This document shows, in pieces, positions 19,280 through 30,845 of a stretch of DNA of 64,000 bases; position 1 is the first letter of the stretch, and every line of letters starts with the position of its first letter. A program made the translations under genes and the position numbers. This stretch comes from Atriophallophorus winterbourni (lineage: Eukaryota > Platyhelminthes > Trematoda > Plagiorchiida > Microphallidae). The stretch lies in contig JACCGJ010000269.1 in assembly GCA_013407085.1 (NCBI GenBank), positions 277,439 to 341,438 on the forward strand, in the 5' to 3' direction. The notes under the pieces were generated by a model that was given only the letters and a program-made list of their open reading frames with translations, did no database searches and was not told where the DNA came from.

Positions 19280-22269
19280 ATGATACGCTCGTTTTTCCTA
19301 CCAGTAAATACATTTAATGGTGTCCTGATAACTTCTCTCTCGTTCGTCTGCTTCAAGAGATTGGACCATGCTTTAAAAGGCTGCACTCCACCAGAACCGA
19401 TTTCGAATAAAGGCCCAGATGCTGTTTGGAAATGGCGAAACATGGTTGTTTCATGGATTCATGCACTTTTAATCGGCTCATGGGATATTTTATGGTAAGC
19501 ACATTTGTGGTTAAAGCTATTTTTGCTCGTAGCTTTTATTATTACCCAAGTCTCATGCAAGATCTTGTTGACCACGTGGTGCCATTCACCTATTATATGG
19601 TCTGCATTTCTACCGGTAAGATACTCCATTCTTATGCGATATATTTCAGGTTATTTTTTGTTCGATTTACGGGATATGGTTGAGCAACGAAAAATTATGA
19701 AGTTATGGGAACTTACGCTACATCATTTTGCGGTAAGTAAAGTTTTTAGGGTTATTCTTAGTCACTCTGTTATCATATTGGTCTTTATCGGTTTGCATCT
19801 TTTTGTATAGGAATTTGCCGTGACAATCATTGTAGAGAAGTCCTGCAACATGCGTCCAATTTTTTCTAATTTCTATAATCAGCGTGGCCGTCGCAACTGC
19901 TTTTATTTAGAACAGAATGGGCCAAGATTATTGTTATGAATGAAGGGATAGCATCGAAATAAAACAATATCATTCATTGCTCATGATCATTTTTTGATCA
20001 TATGATTGCTAATGAACGATACAATATCGAATCACTGATTCTGAGGATTCTGCGCTAATCAAAATATGCTGGATTTCAGGAGTTCATTCCAGTACACCTC
20101 ATTGTGTTTCCATCCGTTCAACACGTAATAAACACCTCACACATGAAACAATTGCGGGTGATTGTTGATGTTTAGATTACCTCGCTGATAACACCGGCAT
20201 TGCTTGAACAATTAGGTTAGCCTTTAACTGAATCCTACATTATAAGAGACAGAAAACTCTGAGTGGAATGCGACTAAACCATTGGAACTCATTCTTCGCA
20301 GCTCCAGCTTATCTCGCACACGGACTTTTCGAATTCCGCCAACAATGACCGCCATCTTATCCTTGTGCTTTCTAGATGTAATCAAAAACGAGTTTCACAT
20401 ATCCTAAATTACCTTGTTTTACTCTGTAAGAGCATTTTTCCGTCGTTGTGGTCCGGTCGCAATTAATTTTTTTGCGCCTTGCCTCGCAAATTATACTAGA
20501 AAAGAGGTTGTTATTGAACAATCCAAATCTAACTTATTTCCTTCATGTGGTATGTATTTCGTACCCTTTTGCTGTCTTTACTTAAGATGTACCCATTTTA
20601 GGCATTGCTATGTAGATGAAAATTGTGGGGTGTTTGAATGCAAGTTCTCTTATTTTGTTGTAAGTTATTGATGATCAGGACACACTTCCACGATCTGTCA
20701 AATTAATCATCAGCAAGCAATAAGAAAAATGAATACAAAAAATTATTTATTTGTAATTTCCTGTAGTTTCTTGTCTTTTTGATAACGCATCAAATGAAAT
20801 GCTGTTCAAAACAAATATACGGGGTTCTAAATATTTTGTGGTACTAACTGAAGGAAGAGACCTGGAGGGTTAAAATATAGTCAAGAGCCTCTACGTCGCT
20901 ACTTTTGTTAACGATTCGAGGTGTTCAACTGCTTCACTGTAACACATGGGCTGCTGTATTATGCTACATTTATCATACTAGTCCATCTTTACATTTTTCA
21001 CTGAAACAAAGTGTTTCGGAGTACGATGGCGCGGTAGCTTTATTTTTATGGGGTAAAATTTCATGCCTTTCATATCATTCACGAATTCGTCATTTTCTGG
21101 TCCAATCTCTTACATGCCATCCCACTCCAGCACATTCCTGAAGGTTTTTGTTAGCTGCCATTTTTATACGGACATTTATTGAACCCGATGACGTTTTTGC
21201 TTTTGGTAGAAGCAATTTCTTCCATTCAGATAGTTTCGTTCCCCACAGTGGATGATCTAGATTTCACTACCCTTCTCACCATCCATTGATTGTGAATTTT
21301 TTCAGCCTGATTAATACTCGCTCCGTGCAGTCTTTATGCGACACTTCGCCTAATTAAGGCTTGTGATTTCATACTCGACAGATAGGTTCGACTTACCTGA
21401 AGTTCTATTAATGTGCTTACATGAATTACCAAAAGCAACGGTTACGGTGAAATATTATATACAAGCAAACGAAACAGGTTAAACTCTTGCTTTCCTCAGT
21501 CACCACTATCATCCTACCATCTTCGTCTACCACTCATTGTCTTCCGTGTTTTTGAATCTTGAACAATCTATAAAATGACAATGTTTATAAGTTTAATGTA
21601 TCTATCACTGCAAGCTAGTAAAGCAACGCTTCCGTGCGTCATATCTAATTTCCCCTCCATCCGTTGTTTTTCCAACCTATATTTTCACTGAATCGCCGTT
21701 TTTCTCTGCCTCAACCTCCCAAGTATTGCACTATTTTCTGCGTTTTAATTATCCAGGTTCTCAGTGCTTTTATCTACAACATCATCACCGTGAAATACAT
21801 CGCATACACCGTGGTCGCTCTGCTGGCCGAGGTCAATAGTTTCTTTTTGCACACCAGAAAGCTAATGCAAATGCACAAAGTCCCGTTCACCAACTCGGCG
21901 TACCGATTAAACGCCGTCATCAACTTGGTCACTTTCGCGTGTTGTCGGGGCTATTGTTTGTTTCGGATTTCCTACGGAATGTACGTTGAACCGCACAAAA
22001 TCTCTGCATTCTACATGCTCCTCCTCTCAGTCAGCATGTTGATTATGAACGTGTTGAATCCGATTTTATTCTGGATTCTGTTGCGAAATGATTTTCTGCT
22101 CGATCGCAATAGGAACGCATTCCAATCGACTAAGAAAAGCCTAGAGTCGGAACTCTCGGCGCCTATTCTACTCTCGTCTACCGAATTCGCCGATCCGGTG
22201 CACCTGAGTTCACTGCCCGCAAGCCGAAATCGAAATCAAATTGTGATAACCGAACTCGATTTAACTTGA
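19280..22269 (+). CDS. TLC-domain membrane protein, TLCD1/TLCD2-like (4 coding exons)
   Basis: Exons 19,280-19,494, 19,533-19,615, 19,650-19,732 and 21,757-22,269 join through GT-AG introns of 38, 34 and 2,024 bp (phases 2, 1, 0) into 297 residues. ATG 19,280 is chosen because an in-frame stop lies just upstream and the protein then starts where TLCD1/2 proteins do. Hallmarks: VWKWRNMVVSWIHALLIGSW (49-68), STGYFLFDLRDM (98-109), LWELTLHHFA with the His pair at 124-125, and VVALLAEVNSFFLHTRKLM (146-164). Five to seven hydrophobic segments predict an integral membrane protein. The tail after about 255 is Ser-rich and polar. In animals, TLCD1/2 limit polyunsaturated chains in membrane phospholipids and so tune membrane rigidity; that role here is inferred. 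The spacing from HH to the ALL-E-N block equals human TLCD2, supporting direct joining of exons 3 and 4. No AATAAA was seen nearby. Confidence 0.88.
21300..21390 (+). repeat. Repeat Y fragment inside the last TLC-gene intron
   Basis: CTCCGTGCAGTCTTTATGCG, CACTTCGCCTAATTAAGGCT and TGTGATTTCATAC correspond to the 3' half of the repeat Y unit. Confidence 0.55.
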
Positions 22270-23140
22270 ACCGAACATGATATTTTACAACAAAACCTCA
22301 CCGCATTTGTACAGACTAAGAATGTGTTCGTTTGCTTTTGAATGGAACCACATAAGACGTATTCATATCATTTTAAACACTCATTTGCCTTTCAACCGTG
22401 CCAACAATTCGTGCTATCTTCGTTGTTTTCCGTTTTTGTTTTGCTTTCCACTTGTTTTTCTTCGTTGTAAATGGAACTGAAAACGCGCCATTCACGTGTT
22501 TAGTTCATCATTTTTCTGCTTTGTTAGAAACACTCATCCTTAGTGAATCCATCTATTCTTTCGGATACACGCGTGCTGTTTATGTGTCGTATTGAACCAG
22601 TTGGATTCAATGTTCAATTTTTTTGTTTCAAGGAATAGATTTTGATTTCTTGTAGATTTGAACTACATGAGAATACGGTCAGTGTCACACACGACTTGAA
22701 CAATTGGTCTACCCTTATTATAGTTTACCTTGCAAAGATGTTATTTTTGAGCAAGATTCACTGTTTTTCATCGGCAAACATATCGTGCTCTATCCAGGGT
22801 GAGTATTGATCATCTGACATTAAAACGACACCACACCTGTTTTTCCTTATGCTTTACTGTTGCCCTTGGTGGGTTATTCTTTTTTGTGTCTGCTCTACTA
22901 GCTCCCTTGCCAATCATGTGTGACGCAAGAATGAAATCACACGTCTAGAATCATGAAAACCTGCACTCAAACTTTACGTAGGATGCGATTTTGTCAAGTT
23001 CTGCAGGAGCATACCGCGACAATTTTACTTTGGAATCATCGCTTCCGCCCTGGTACGCCAACTGCTTTTGGCAGATCGATAATTAAATAGTCGTGAGATT
23101 AAAATCAAAAAGATACACAATAGTGGAGGTTCATATGGAA
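22270..23140. other. Downstream flank of the TLC-domain gene
   Basis: Presumably includes the 3' UTR, but no canonical AATAAA is seen in the first 800 bases. Open frames at 22,277-22,595 are uninterrupted yet featureless. No other feature is supported. Confidence 0.4.
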
Positions 23141-23149
23141 ATCATTTCA

Positions 23150-23815
23150 ACCTGCACGTACCTCTCTTCCGGATGGCTTCCCCAAAGGTCAATCCGAAGG
23201 TGAAGTGAAGTCGCGGGTTGCTCGTACACGTAGCGCGTTTCCGCAGTCAATGCACTGAGACGCAGGTCTGGGTTTTGTATTGAAACTAACGTTCGTGTTT
23301 TCCAAGCCGCATTCCTTTCTTAAACCACTTTATTGATGCGAGGCATGGCCCTCAAGGTCACAGCATATACGATCTTTGGTGACGTATGACAACTGATGCC
23401 TCAGGACAAACTTGAGCTTCTGGTCTACTTGCCAGGTACCTAACGCTGCCTTTCAGACACACTGCAGCGGAATACCTCGGCTCCGCGTTTACATTCAGTG
23501 GCGAAGACTGCCGTGGTTTGGCCACGTCATCCATAAGGCAGACGAAAAACGCTTGTCCTCAACCCTACAACCACCTGTAATAAAAGAAGGCGGTCAACCA
23601 GGGTATTAAATATGAAGGATCAAGTAAAATCACTGGTACTGCGTATCAGCTACGGCTTTTTAAATTGCGAACATGAATGGAGAACTATATGCAATGATCT
23701 TTCCTGCAATCGGCGCGCGTGAGCTGGTATGATTAGAATCATCAACCGAGCCAGCTAATCCATCTTTTCTGTCAGTCACATAAGTCACAGTGAAGTAAAG
23801 CCATTCAACTCCTAA
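23150..23815 (+). mobile_element. RTE-like LINE 3' fragment, heavily decayed
   Basis: Across shifting plus-strand frames: SRVARTRSAFP (23,210), GSEAWPL-like (23,335-23,360), RLPWFGHVIHKADEKRLSST (23,500-23,560), then EGGQPGY and, near 23,665-23,740, EWRTICNDLSCNRRAWAGM. This is the order lLYGSEtW, RWLGHV.RM, then a WxxxCxDxxxNRxxW block, found in the C-terminal part of RTE/LINE endonuclease-RT proteins. There is no intact frame. Confidence 0.6.
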
Positions 23816-24104
23816 CTAATCGCGAGTGTTTTTTTCTAATTTCATATTACCTAGCATTTGAAGCTTTTATTTTCAATTTAATTCTCTGTATACTTCGCAT
23901 TTAACAATTTGTTGAGGTTCGTGGTAATTTTCTGCTTCAGCATCAAATCCTTTGATAATCTGAAATATCACACAGCATGTTCTTGCTCGATTTTTCACTG
24001 TGAGTGCTGCTAGAAATCAATCATTTAGAGTTTCAGTCGTCTACACTTCGTTAGTCCTCATACAATCACACATTTACTCTCTACATATTTGATTTACGAT
24101 AGAT

Positions 24105-24450
24105 TTACTCTACGCTATTCACTGGTAGGGGTTTTCGCTCGGCGTTTTGACTCAATCGACCACTAACTTCTACCGTCGCCATGGCGACAGTGTCAAGCGG
24201 TGGAGCGTTAATCGTTTTGCTGCCACCATTGTTGAAATCGCGTGAATAAAGGTCACCTGATCTTACTGTCTCCACCTGATGACGGCAAACAGCCAGAAAC
24301 CGGTAATGGAGTGTAATTTCTGGGGATGTGAGCAACACAATACAAAGGTCACTCACGTTTAGAAAATATTCTGGTGTTTGCCCAAATTTGGGGTTGGTAT
24401 ATACTATGTAAGTTAACGTGTGAGCCAGAATAACCCGGGTTGTGTTCATT
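24105..24450 (+). mobile_element. Penelope-like element terminal repeat fragment with ribozyme remnant
   Basis: About 100 bp around the ribozyme matches the PLE terminal fragment at 57.2 kb in the same orientation: TCTTACTGTCTCCACCTGATG before, and GTGTAATT..GGGGATGTGAGCAACAC after. Long open frames on either strand here (for example 114 codons minus) are read-throughs of non-coding repeat. Confidence 0.6.
24269..24312 (+). ncRNA. Type I hammerhead ribozyme motif, slightly degenerate
   Basis: Stem I strand TCTCCAC, core CTGATGA (24,276-24,282), stem II CGGC/GCCA with loop AAACA (three pairs plus a C-A mismatch next to the core), core GAAA (24,296-24,299), minimal stem III CCGG, UA at the cleavage position, then stem I strand ATGGAG. 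Stem I has one mismatch next to the cut (C against A). The core is complete, so residual activity is possible but not assured. Confidence 0.7.
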
Positions 24451-25330
24451 AGGTTTTAAAGTGAAGTTTTGTGACCAAACTAGCCTCAATACTGCGCATT
24501 GGCTAGTACTGTAGTGTAATGTCTGTTGTATTACTGCTATTTAACACTGCGGCGCTCGTATTGGTCTTTTTGTTTGAGAAATCAGAAGTACAGAGTAATA
24601 CCGAGTGAGGGGATTACATGTTTAAAATTGACCGGTTTTGTTATAAGTACGGGGATGTGAGTAAGTACGAAACATAGTTTTACTGTATACGATTTTGTAT
24701 TTTCATTTCAAAACGAGATGACATGTGGCGTAAAATGTTTAGATATACACATAAACCCTACGACTAGCTTTCATCCATATGATGTAAAGATGTCTATTGG
24801 ACCTCAACTTCTGCGAGTAGAACTTGACCTGTGGTGATCTTCGTCAAAATTGTACCCCTCTAAAGTGTTTGGAGGTCGTGGGTACGCCATCTTTCTTGGT
24901 CAGACTGCGTGGATAGCGAGCTCAGATCGCGTGTGGATTTTGAAAAGTTGTTCCGTCAAAGCCAACTATTCTTGCTTACCGAACAAGCCAGACTGTTTTT
25001 TCCTCATGGTGCATAATGTAATCTTTAAATTTTTATATTTCGTTAAACAACAAACAATAACTGCAAACTGGTGACGCTTTGATATAATCTCCAAACGGAT
25101 CCGTTGATCTGCTTTAAACGTATCATTCCAGCCAATGTTAATGTGTACAGTATCTATCTGCCTCGTGAGAATCGTTTATTCTACCGAAATCGATAACAAA
25201 TTAATGGCATTCTTTCTTGGCGGCTTGACAAATAGTTTTCACGTGTCACTTTCTTTCGTCGCCCGATCACTATGTTTGCTTGCAAAGAAAACTTGCCGCC
25301 AAAATCACGTTCTGGCATTGGTTCAAGGTT
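24450..25330. other. Unassigned stretch
   Basis: No coding or RNA feature is supported. The plus-strand frames at 24,850-25,074 and 25,135-25,335 have no known motif. Confidence 0.4.
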
Positions 25331-26109
25331 TTTAATGGTCTAAAACGCAACAAGCTTAACAATAAACTTGGGATGGTAAAAATTGCAATGTTAGTGTATA
25401 AAACAAGATAAGGGATTAGATTAAGCAGTATATAAGTGCTCGGGAAACGAATAATTGAATAAAAATTCTTCCTATTTCGTTTTAAAGTCATGCAAGCTAG
25501 TGGAGTGAGCCACGGTCGAAATTAAACTGTTCCTAGTAAAACCGACACAGACAGAATGAAAATACCTTCTACAGTTCAGATGGGAATGGAGTTCAACCAG
25601 CACATATTCATGGGTTCAATAATTTATCGTATTCATTCGAGTGAATAAATCCTGTAAGGGATGGTCTGGGCAAAGGAATATTTTGTAAAGTAAGATGAGG
25701 TCTCTTCTGATTCGTCGATAGGGAAAGTCGAACAAATTATGTTGTGCTATCCTTTCTTTTTAAGGTTTGCTTCGGATGCTGAGAACTAGTTTTGTTAAGC
25801 GGTGATTGTTTCGCTGCCTAATTTAAAATCCTTCTTGAGCCACGGAGTCCATGATTGGTTTCAAATATGTATTAATGATCATTGGGAATATCGTGTGCAT
25901 GTGAAAATTTTCAAAATACCCGTTTGAGTAGATTTAGGAAACCCGTTGCTTTTTTAAAGGCAGTGTTAGTTTGAAGTGGAGCATATCCAGACAACCAAAT
26001 CATTTTCTTCACTGCAATTTCCAAGGACATGTGAACCTATGTGGTATGTGAACTCTACTCGATTCCCTACATTCATGAACCTGCATTTGTTGAAGTTAAA
26101 CGGCAGTTT

Positions 26110-26346
26110 TCAACGACCAGCTGTGAACCGTAACAAGATCTTTTTTGTAATATAGATGTCGTCGGCAACTAACGAAATGTTACATCGAACAATTTTCGCT
26201 ACTTCATTGACATAAACCAGAAAGAGGATTTGACCAAGGACCGAACCTTGGGGAACTCCGCTGGGTGCTGCGATTGGTTTTGATAGTGCACCATCAACAC
26301 ATACCTTGGTTAGGCGATTTGCTAGGTAGTCCTTTAGCCAAATCAA
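26110..26346 (-). pseudogene. RT palm fragment of CR1 copy F
   Basis: 78 open codons: WLKDYLANRLTKVCVDG, then SGVPQGSVLGQILFLVYVNE, then SLVADDIYITKK. The VPQGSVLG loop is intact, and VADD replaces FADD in the catalytic box. The preceding YLDISNAFDGVNHSILL motif is in the adjoining frame near 26,440-26,390, and NYRP-like sequence lies near 26,640. Confidence 0.8.
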
Positions 26347-26795
26347 CTACTTTCCGCTCATTCCAAGCCTTTTAAGCTTCTGCAGTAGTATGCTATGGTT
26401 AACACCATCAAATGCGTTGGATATATCTAGGTAGCAGGCGTGTATTGCGTGCCTATTATCTACCGATTGTGCCCAATCATCCATCGTTATCAGTAAATTA
26501 GATAAACAGGAATAATTCCATCTAAATCCATGCTGTTTTTTTTTAAAGCAACTGATTATTTTCGAAATGTTCTATTCGATCGTCAGGAATGAGGCGCTCA
26601 ATTAATTTGGAAATCACAGGTTACAAAGTAACGGGTCAGTAATCAGAAACATTGGAGCTATTTACACCTCTTTAATAGGAGAAATTATTCCGTGTTTCCA
26701 ATCTGTAGAAATCACTCCATTTGCCAGTGTTTGTTTGAACAGGGATGTGAGTGGTTTGTATCACAAATTCGCACATTGTATCAATATTAGCGGGG

Positions 26796-27263
26796 TTATT
26801 TCGTCGGTCCCAGGAGACTTTCCAGATTTAGATTAAACAATGCTTGAAGGATGTGTTTCGACGTGACATTTGTTTCACTCAAGACAACCGTGGTTGAAAT
26901 GTTTTGATTTAGGATGTAAATTGCATGTGCTCCCGGGCTTAATACAGATGAATAAAACGTTGCTAAATATTCACCGGTTTCTGATGCCGTTGTTGTTGAT
27001 CCAGCTGACGTGTTCACGGACGAAACTCCATGTTTCACCTTAGCTTGATTGCTAACCATAAGACTAAGTATTTTGAGGTTGAGCTCCATTAACTCACTGA
27101 ATGCGCGTTCTGAGTGAATGGTCTTGCTCTGCAGATTCGGTAAGTTGAAGTCACCCATAATTAAAAAAACACAAGTGTATCTGGAAGTAACCGTGAGAAT
27201 TCTGTCGAATAGGGCTAGATTGCAAGTTTCCTGTGCAGACGGTGGGTGATATACTACACCCAA
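26796..27263 (-). pseudogene. LINE endonuclease C-terminal fragment of CR1 copy F
   Basis: 155 open codons. VVYHPPSA (residues 3-10) and FLIMGDFNLPNL (33-44) are the strand and catalytic Asp-Asn box of LINE apurinic-type endonucleases. The later half (SETGEYLATFYSSVLSPGA) is the linker to RT. The SDH box that should end the domain has been lost in a deletion after residue 60. Upstream, GGWGALYYSQNLC (27,395-27,350) belongs to the same domain in another frame. Confidence 0.75.
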
Positions 27264-28050
27264 AGCCTTGTCTTCGTGGTTAGCTAATCAGACTAAGCAC
27301 CAGTGTGTATCCAGTACCACGATGTCTGGATCCGTAATCTCACGGCACAGGTTTTGACTATAATACAAAGCTCCTCATCCTCCTCTTGTTTCACCGTCAT
27401 GGCGAATAAGTGACTTGTCAGGTAATTCTAGTTCACTATTTGTTTGGTGAGGCTAAAGCCACGGTTCCGTTACGGCGATGATGTCTGGTGAACAATTAAG
27501 AAAAACTACACGTAGTTTACCGATTTTGTTTCCCAGACATTAATCGTTTGTGTAGAGGCATTTTATAGTATTTTTTTCTCAAAAAGGATATAATGTAGGA
27601 AAAGAGGCTATCGGAATGCAGAATATCTGTTAGGCCGACTCCTCTACAGTCGGCATTTCAAGGTTTTTTGCTGGCAAGGATCCTGATCTACAGTGCCAGC
27701 TGCATTTGTTTCTGGCATGTCAATTACTGATTAACTTGGCGGTGTTTCTATTGAACGTTGTGTTGCATCTATCTGCCCGACATGAATTTTCGATGCACTT
27801 AGTCTAATTTCTCGTGGCATTAGTCTGCGGCCATTTTCCCAACATGTTTGACCGTGTTCAACATACATGTACGTAAGAATGTTATTTTAAGAGGCTTAGG
27901 ACCGATGACCTTAAATTCGTATATTTGGGGATGCCGAACGTGTCCATCACATATACAACATGCAAGCCAAGTATATCACTGCGGAATCTCCATTGTAGCT
28001 GATCGTGTTTGCGCTTCACTGCTTTATCAGCTTCCGGGACTCCAAAAGGA

Positions 28051-28700
28051 TTAAATTCGTTCATCCCTATGCTTCCTTTGGGCTTGTTGCGGGGCGTTTA
28101 TGGCCCTTCCCCAGTAGGGGACATCAGCGAATGTCCTTGCTGTTGTCTCCAAACACTCCCTAAGCAGGAAAAATGTGAAAAGTAAAATGTTCTTTAGCTC
28201 CCTTTCAAAGCTGAACGTGATTTTAAGCAGTCTTGGCTGGTCCAGATTTGATGAAGTAAGTTTACAAATCAGTCGTATCAATGAGAGTGGTTCAACTGGT
28301 CCAAGTCTATGTTGCTGCACAACCTTTTCCATTCTTTATCAGGCTTTAGCCAGTCACCTAGTAAGGTGGCACTCGTTTCCTTTACGTTGGTGCAAATCAC
28401 ACTTAGTCCATGGAGCTAATGTACACTGTGTGTCTGTCGCTTTTGCTGGTTGCGGGATGTTTCAACTGCCTTAGATCGAATACCTATCGTGTCGACTTTA
28501 GGAATAATTAGCACCGTGACTTTTGGTTTTAAACCCGAGGGTTTTCGCCTAACCTTCAGATGAGCAGGTGGCTTTGCTACTGTAACATCTTGCGGACCAT
28601 GGAATTTCTGTTGCAGACAGTCTTGTAACAGTCGCATTTGTAAAGGTGGCTTCTTGATGAAAAGAACGCTTTTCAAGACGCTTCGGCACAATTGCAACAG
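28051..28700 (-). pseudogene. ORF1 middle and C-terminal domain of CR1 copy F
   Basis: Two minus-strand frames (28,697-28,416 and 28,332-28,051). The second contains LLKITFSFERELKNILLFTFFLLREC, matching the ORF1 C-terminal segment in copy H (RLLMVVLQSEKELEDILLSAYLLRDG). In this element group that segment precedes the endonuclease and probably serves RNA binding or assembly (inferred from position). The first frame is basic and proline-rich, probably a linker. Confidence 0.65.
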
Positions 28701-28908
28701 CTGAACCTTCTTGTTGAATGATCAGCTTTTATCAGATTGATATTACCGATTTATCGATGAAACGGGCAAACTGTGAATTTTGAGCGGTGACCAGATTCTC
28801 TACCAATGCCATCAACGTTTGTATGCCGAGATCTAAACTCAGCATTCAATCACACAGGTTTCTTTGCTGGACACTTGTTCGAGCTGCTAAAACTGCGTTT
28901 CTCTTAGT

Positions 28909-29121
28909 TCAACCATTTTTACACACGTAGCAGACACCAGGCATGTTTTTATCATTCGGGATCGATATCGCATCCCGGGTCAATGATTTATCACATTTTG
29001 TGTGACACATGTTGGAATACTTGCTACACGTGACAGATTTGACTTTACCACTGACGACTTTCTTGCAGGCGACGCATGTTTCGCGAACATCAGATCGTTT
29101 CATGTTTACGGGGTAAACCAA
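28909..29121 (-). pseudogene. ORF1 N-terminal zinc finger of CR1 copy F
   Basis: 70 open codons. The pattern CVACKKVVSGKVKSVTCSK, MCHTKC and VCYVCKNG gives Cys-x2-Cys-x13-Cys-x6-His-x3-Cys and a final Cys-x2-Cys, a PHD-like finger of the kind found at the start of ORF1 in several CR1-clade elements. A second degenerate copy is at 36.5-36.8 kb. The true initiator is not certain: the frame opens with ATG 29,121 after a stop. Confidence 0.65.
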
Positions 29122-29129
29122 AAGTACAA

Positions 29130-30555
29130 ATCAAAGCACAAAAATCGATACGGCTGTGCGGAGTTGACAGAAAGTGACGATATGTAGAAATATTTCGTCA
29201 ACCGAATTAGTCCGCCTTTGAGAATATTGGTGTGAAATTGATTTCACGTTGAGTATTTCTCCCAGTAGTTCCCGACAGTGGTAAAACGCGATGGGTTGAC
29301 CTAACAGCAGAAACACAAAAGGGATTCAAATAAACGAACGAACTGCAAAAAATCCACGGGTGACGCATAGAAAGAACGACATGTTGTAGATTGATAATTC
29401 TTGTATGATAGATATTTAAATATCAAACTGATCGGTTAAAAATTCTGAAAGTTATATCCAAAAATATCGGAGCTCAAAATAATTCTAACCGCACGTCACG
29501 ATTTCTGTATGCAGATGATGAGTCTGTACATACCATGAAATATGAATACATCGCTTTCCAGCAAATCATAGGTTTAAGCATTTGACAATAAATTTAGCAA
29601 TCCAATGAGCGTTAACGAAAAATATGCTTTATTCAATAAAATTTCATTAGAAATTAATTTTTTTATGAATTAGAATAGATCTCCTTAATGAGCTCTTTGC
29701 GAACACTGAACTGTAACATGTGAGTCAGTGCAAGGTGAATTTTCATGTGTTACCTCGATAATATTTTAACGGAGAATGATGAAAAATGCAGTTGATACAT
29801 TCGATAGATTGTGCAGCGTTGGATAGTAGTGTCATTCACGCATGAAACCTGAACTGATTGTAGAATTGTCAAACACTGACTAGTGACCAAGTCCCATCAT
29901 CGTATTTCGATATCATATAGAGCTGGTGAAAATATGTTAAGACATTGTTGTCAGTTGTTGTAGATAAATTAGCTTTAGGTGAATGATAATGCAGCAAGAT
30001 AAAAACAAAATGCCATCTCTAGTTGCACATCGCAGAAAGATAATTTATCGCATTCCTCAATAATGTTTTTTCAAGAACAAAGTTTCAATGCACGCGCCAG
30101 GGAAGTAGTAGGACACCAGATAGCACGCACATCAAGTTATCAACTAATTCAGGAATGGATCTGTGTCAATTAGTATTAATGGCTTACTATCTTTTAAAAA
30201 CAAGTACCTAATTTTGATAAAAATGTTCTGTGGGACTTAAATCGATTGTGTTTGAACGCACTGTTATTTAACTAATTCCGACCTTGTGATACACATAATC
30301 ATGGATAAACACGTAGATTTTCGAATTACGTAGGATGCCGCCTCGCAATACTGACGCCCATCCACGCTCTCTTGAAATGATTGTCCTTTAACGAAATTAG
30401 TTTGGCAAACGTGAAAATATTAACATGTTGCAAAACATATCAACGAAATCATACGATAATTTACAAGTTAGTGGTATGTAATGAAACAGCAAAGGCGAGT
30501 ATATATTGGGATTCGTTACGAGTTATTGATTAGGAGTTCGAGAAATTACCATACT
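29130..30555. other. Unassigned AT-rich stretch
   Basis: I recognised no gene or repeat. Open frames are short and disagree in strand. Confidence 0.45.
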
Positions 30556-30559
30556 GTCA

Positions 30560-30845
30560 GCGCATAAAGAGCATACATGCCAAGAATGGACATTACAAAA
30601 TTAGATCGACACAATGTTACACAACGACGGATACGGAGTGACCTGCTGTTGGTATTCAAAATTCTGCATGCTGAAAATCATCCCATAAAATACTTACTAA
30701 AACCAAATGGACTTACTCGAACACGAAAACATTCAAAGGCTTTGAGCATTGCACGTTCTCGACTTGATATTCGTCGCATTTTTATCGGTAAGAATTAGTT
30801 TCACTTGGAACATTTCCCGGAAGAAATCACACGCTTGGAAACTGT
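30560..30845 (+). mobile_element. CR1-like LINE, C-terminal RT fragment (copy G)
   Basis: 73 open codons with RRIRSDLLLVFKILHAENHP and ALSIARSRLDIRRIFIGKN, then VSLGTFPGRNHTLGN-like sequence in the next frame. It aligns in order with copy J (RRLRGDLILMFNILHTHNHP and DSRLNCRRYFYSVR). Only the last 90 residues of pol are represented. Confidence 0.7.

Larger units (their letters stand above)
25335..29125 (-). mobile_element. Near full-length degenerate CR1-like LINE (copy F)
   Basis: Reading right to left on the minus strand: ORF1 with a cysteine/histidine finger (29,121-28,909) and a C-terminal domain (28,332-28,051); pol with endonuclease (about 27,930-26,800); RT (26,700-26,100); and the C-terminal arm (26,100-25,450, e.g. 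RRIRRDLILLYKIF and LNCRRYFHSVCVGFTRNSL). The 3' UTR ends near TTTTAGACCATTAAAAACC at 25,340, comparable with the 3' end of copy J (TTTAGATCATTAAATTG). Stops and frameshifts occur throughout, so it is inactive, but gene order is intact over 3.8 kb. Confidence 0.82.

Noticed and set aside
19811..19939. Possible extra TLC-gene exon after AG at 19,810 (EFAVTIIVEK..)
   Set aside because: Joining exon 3 directly to 21,757 gives exactly the spacing seen in TLCD2 proteins; adding this segment would insert unrelated residues in a conserved membrane segment.
24105..24449. 114-codon minus-strand open frame
   Set aside because: It runs through the non-coding PLE terminal repeat and the ribozyme complement and has no domain.
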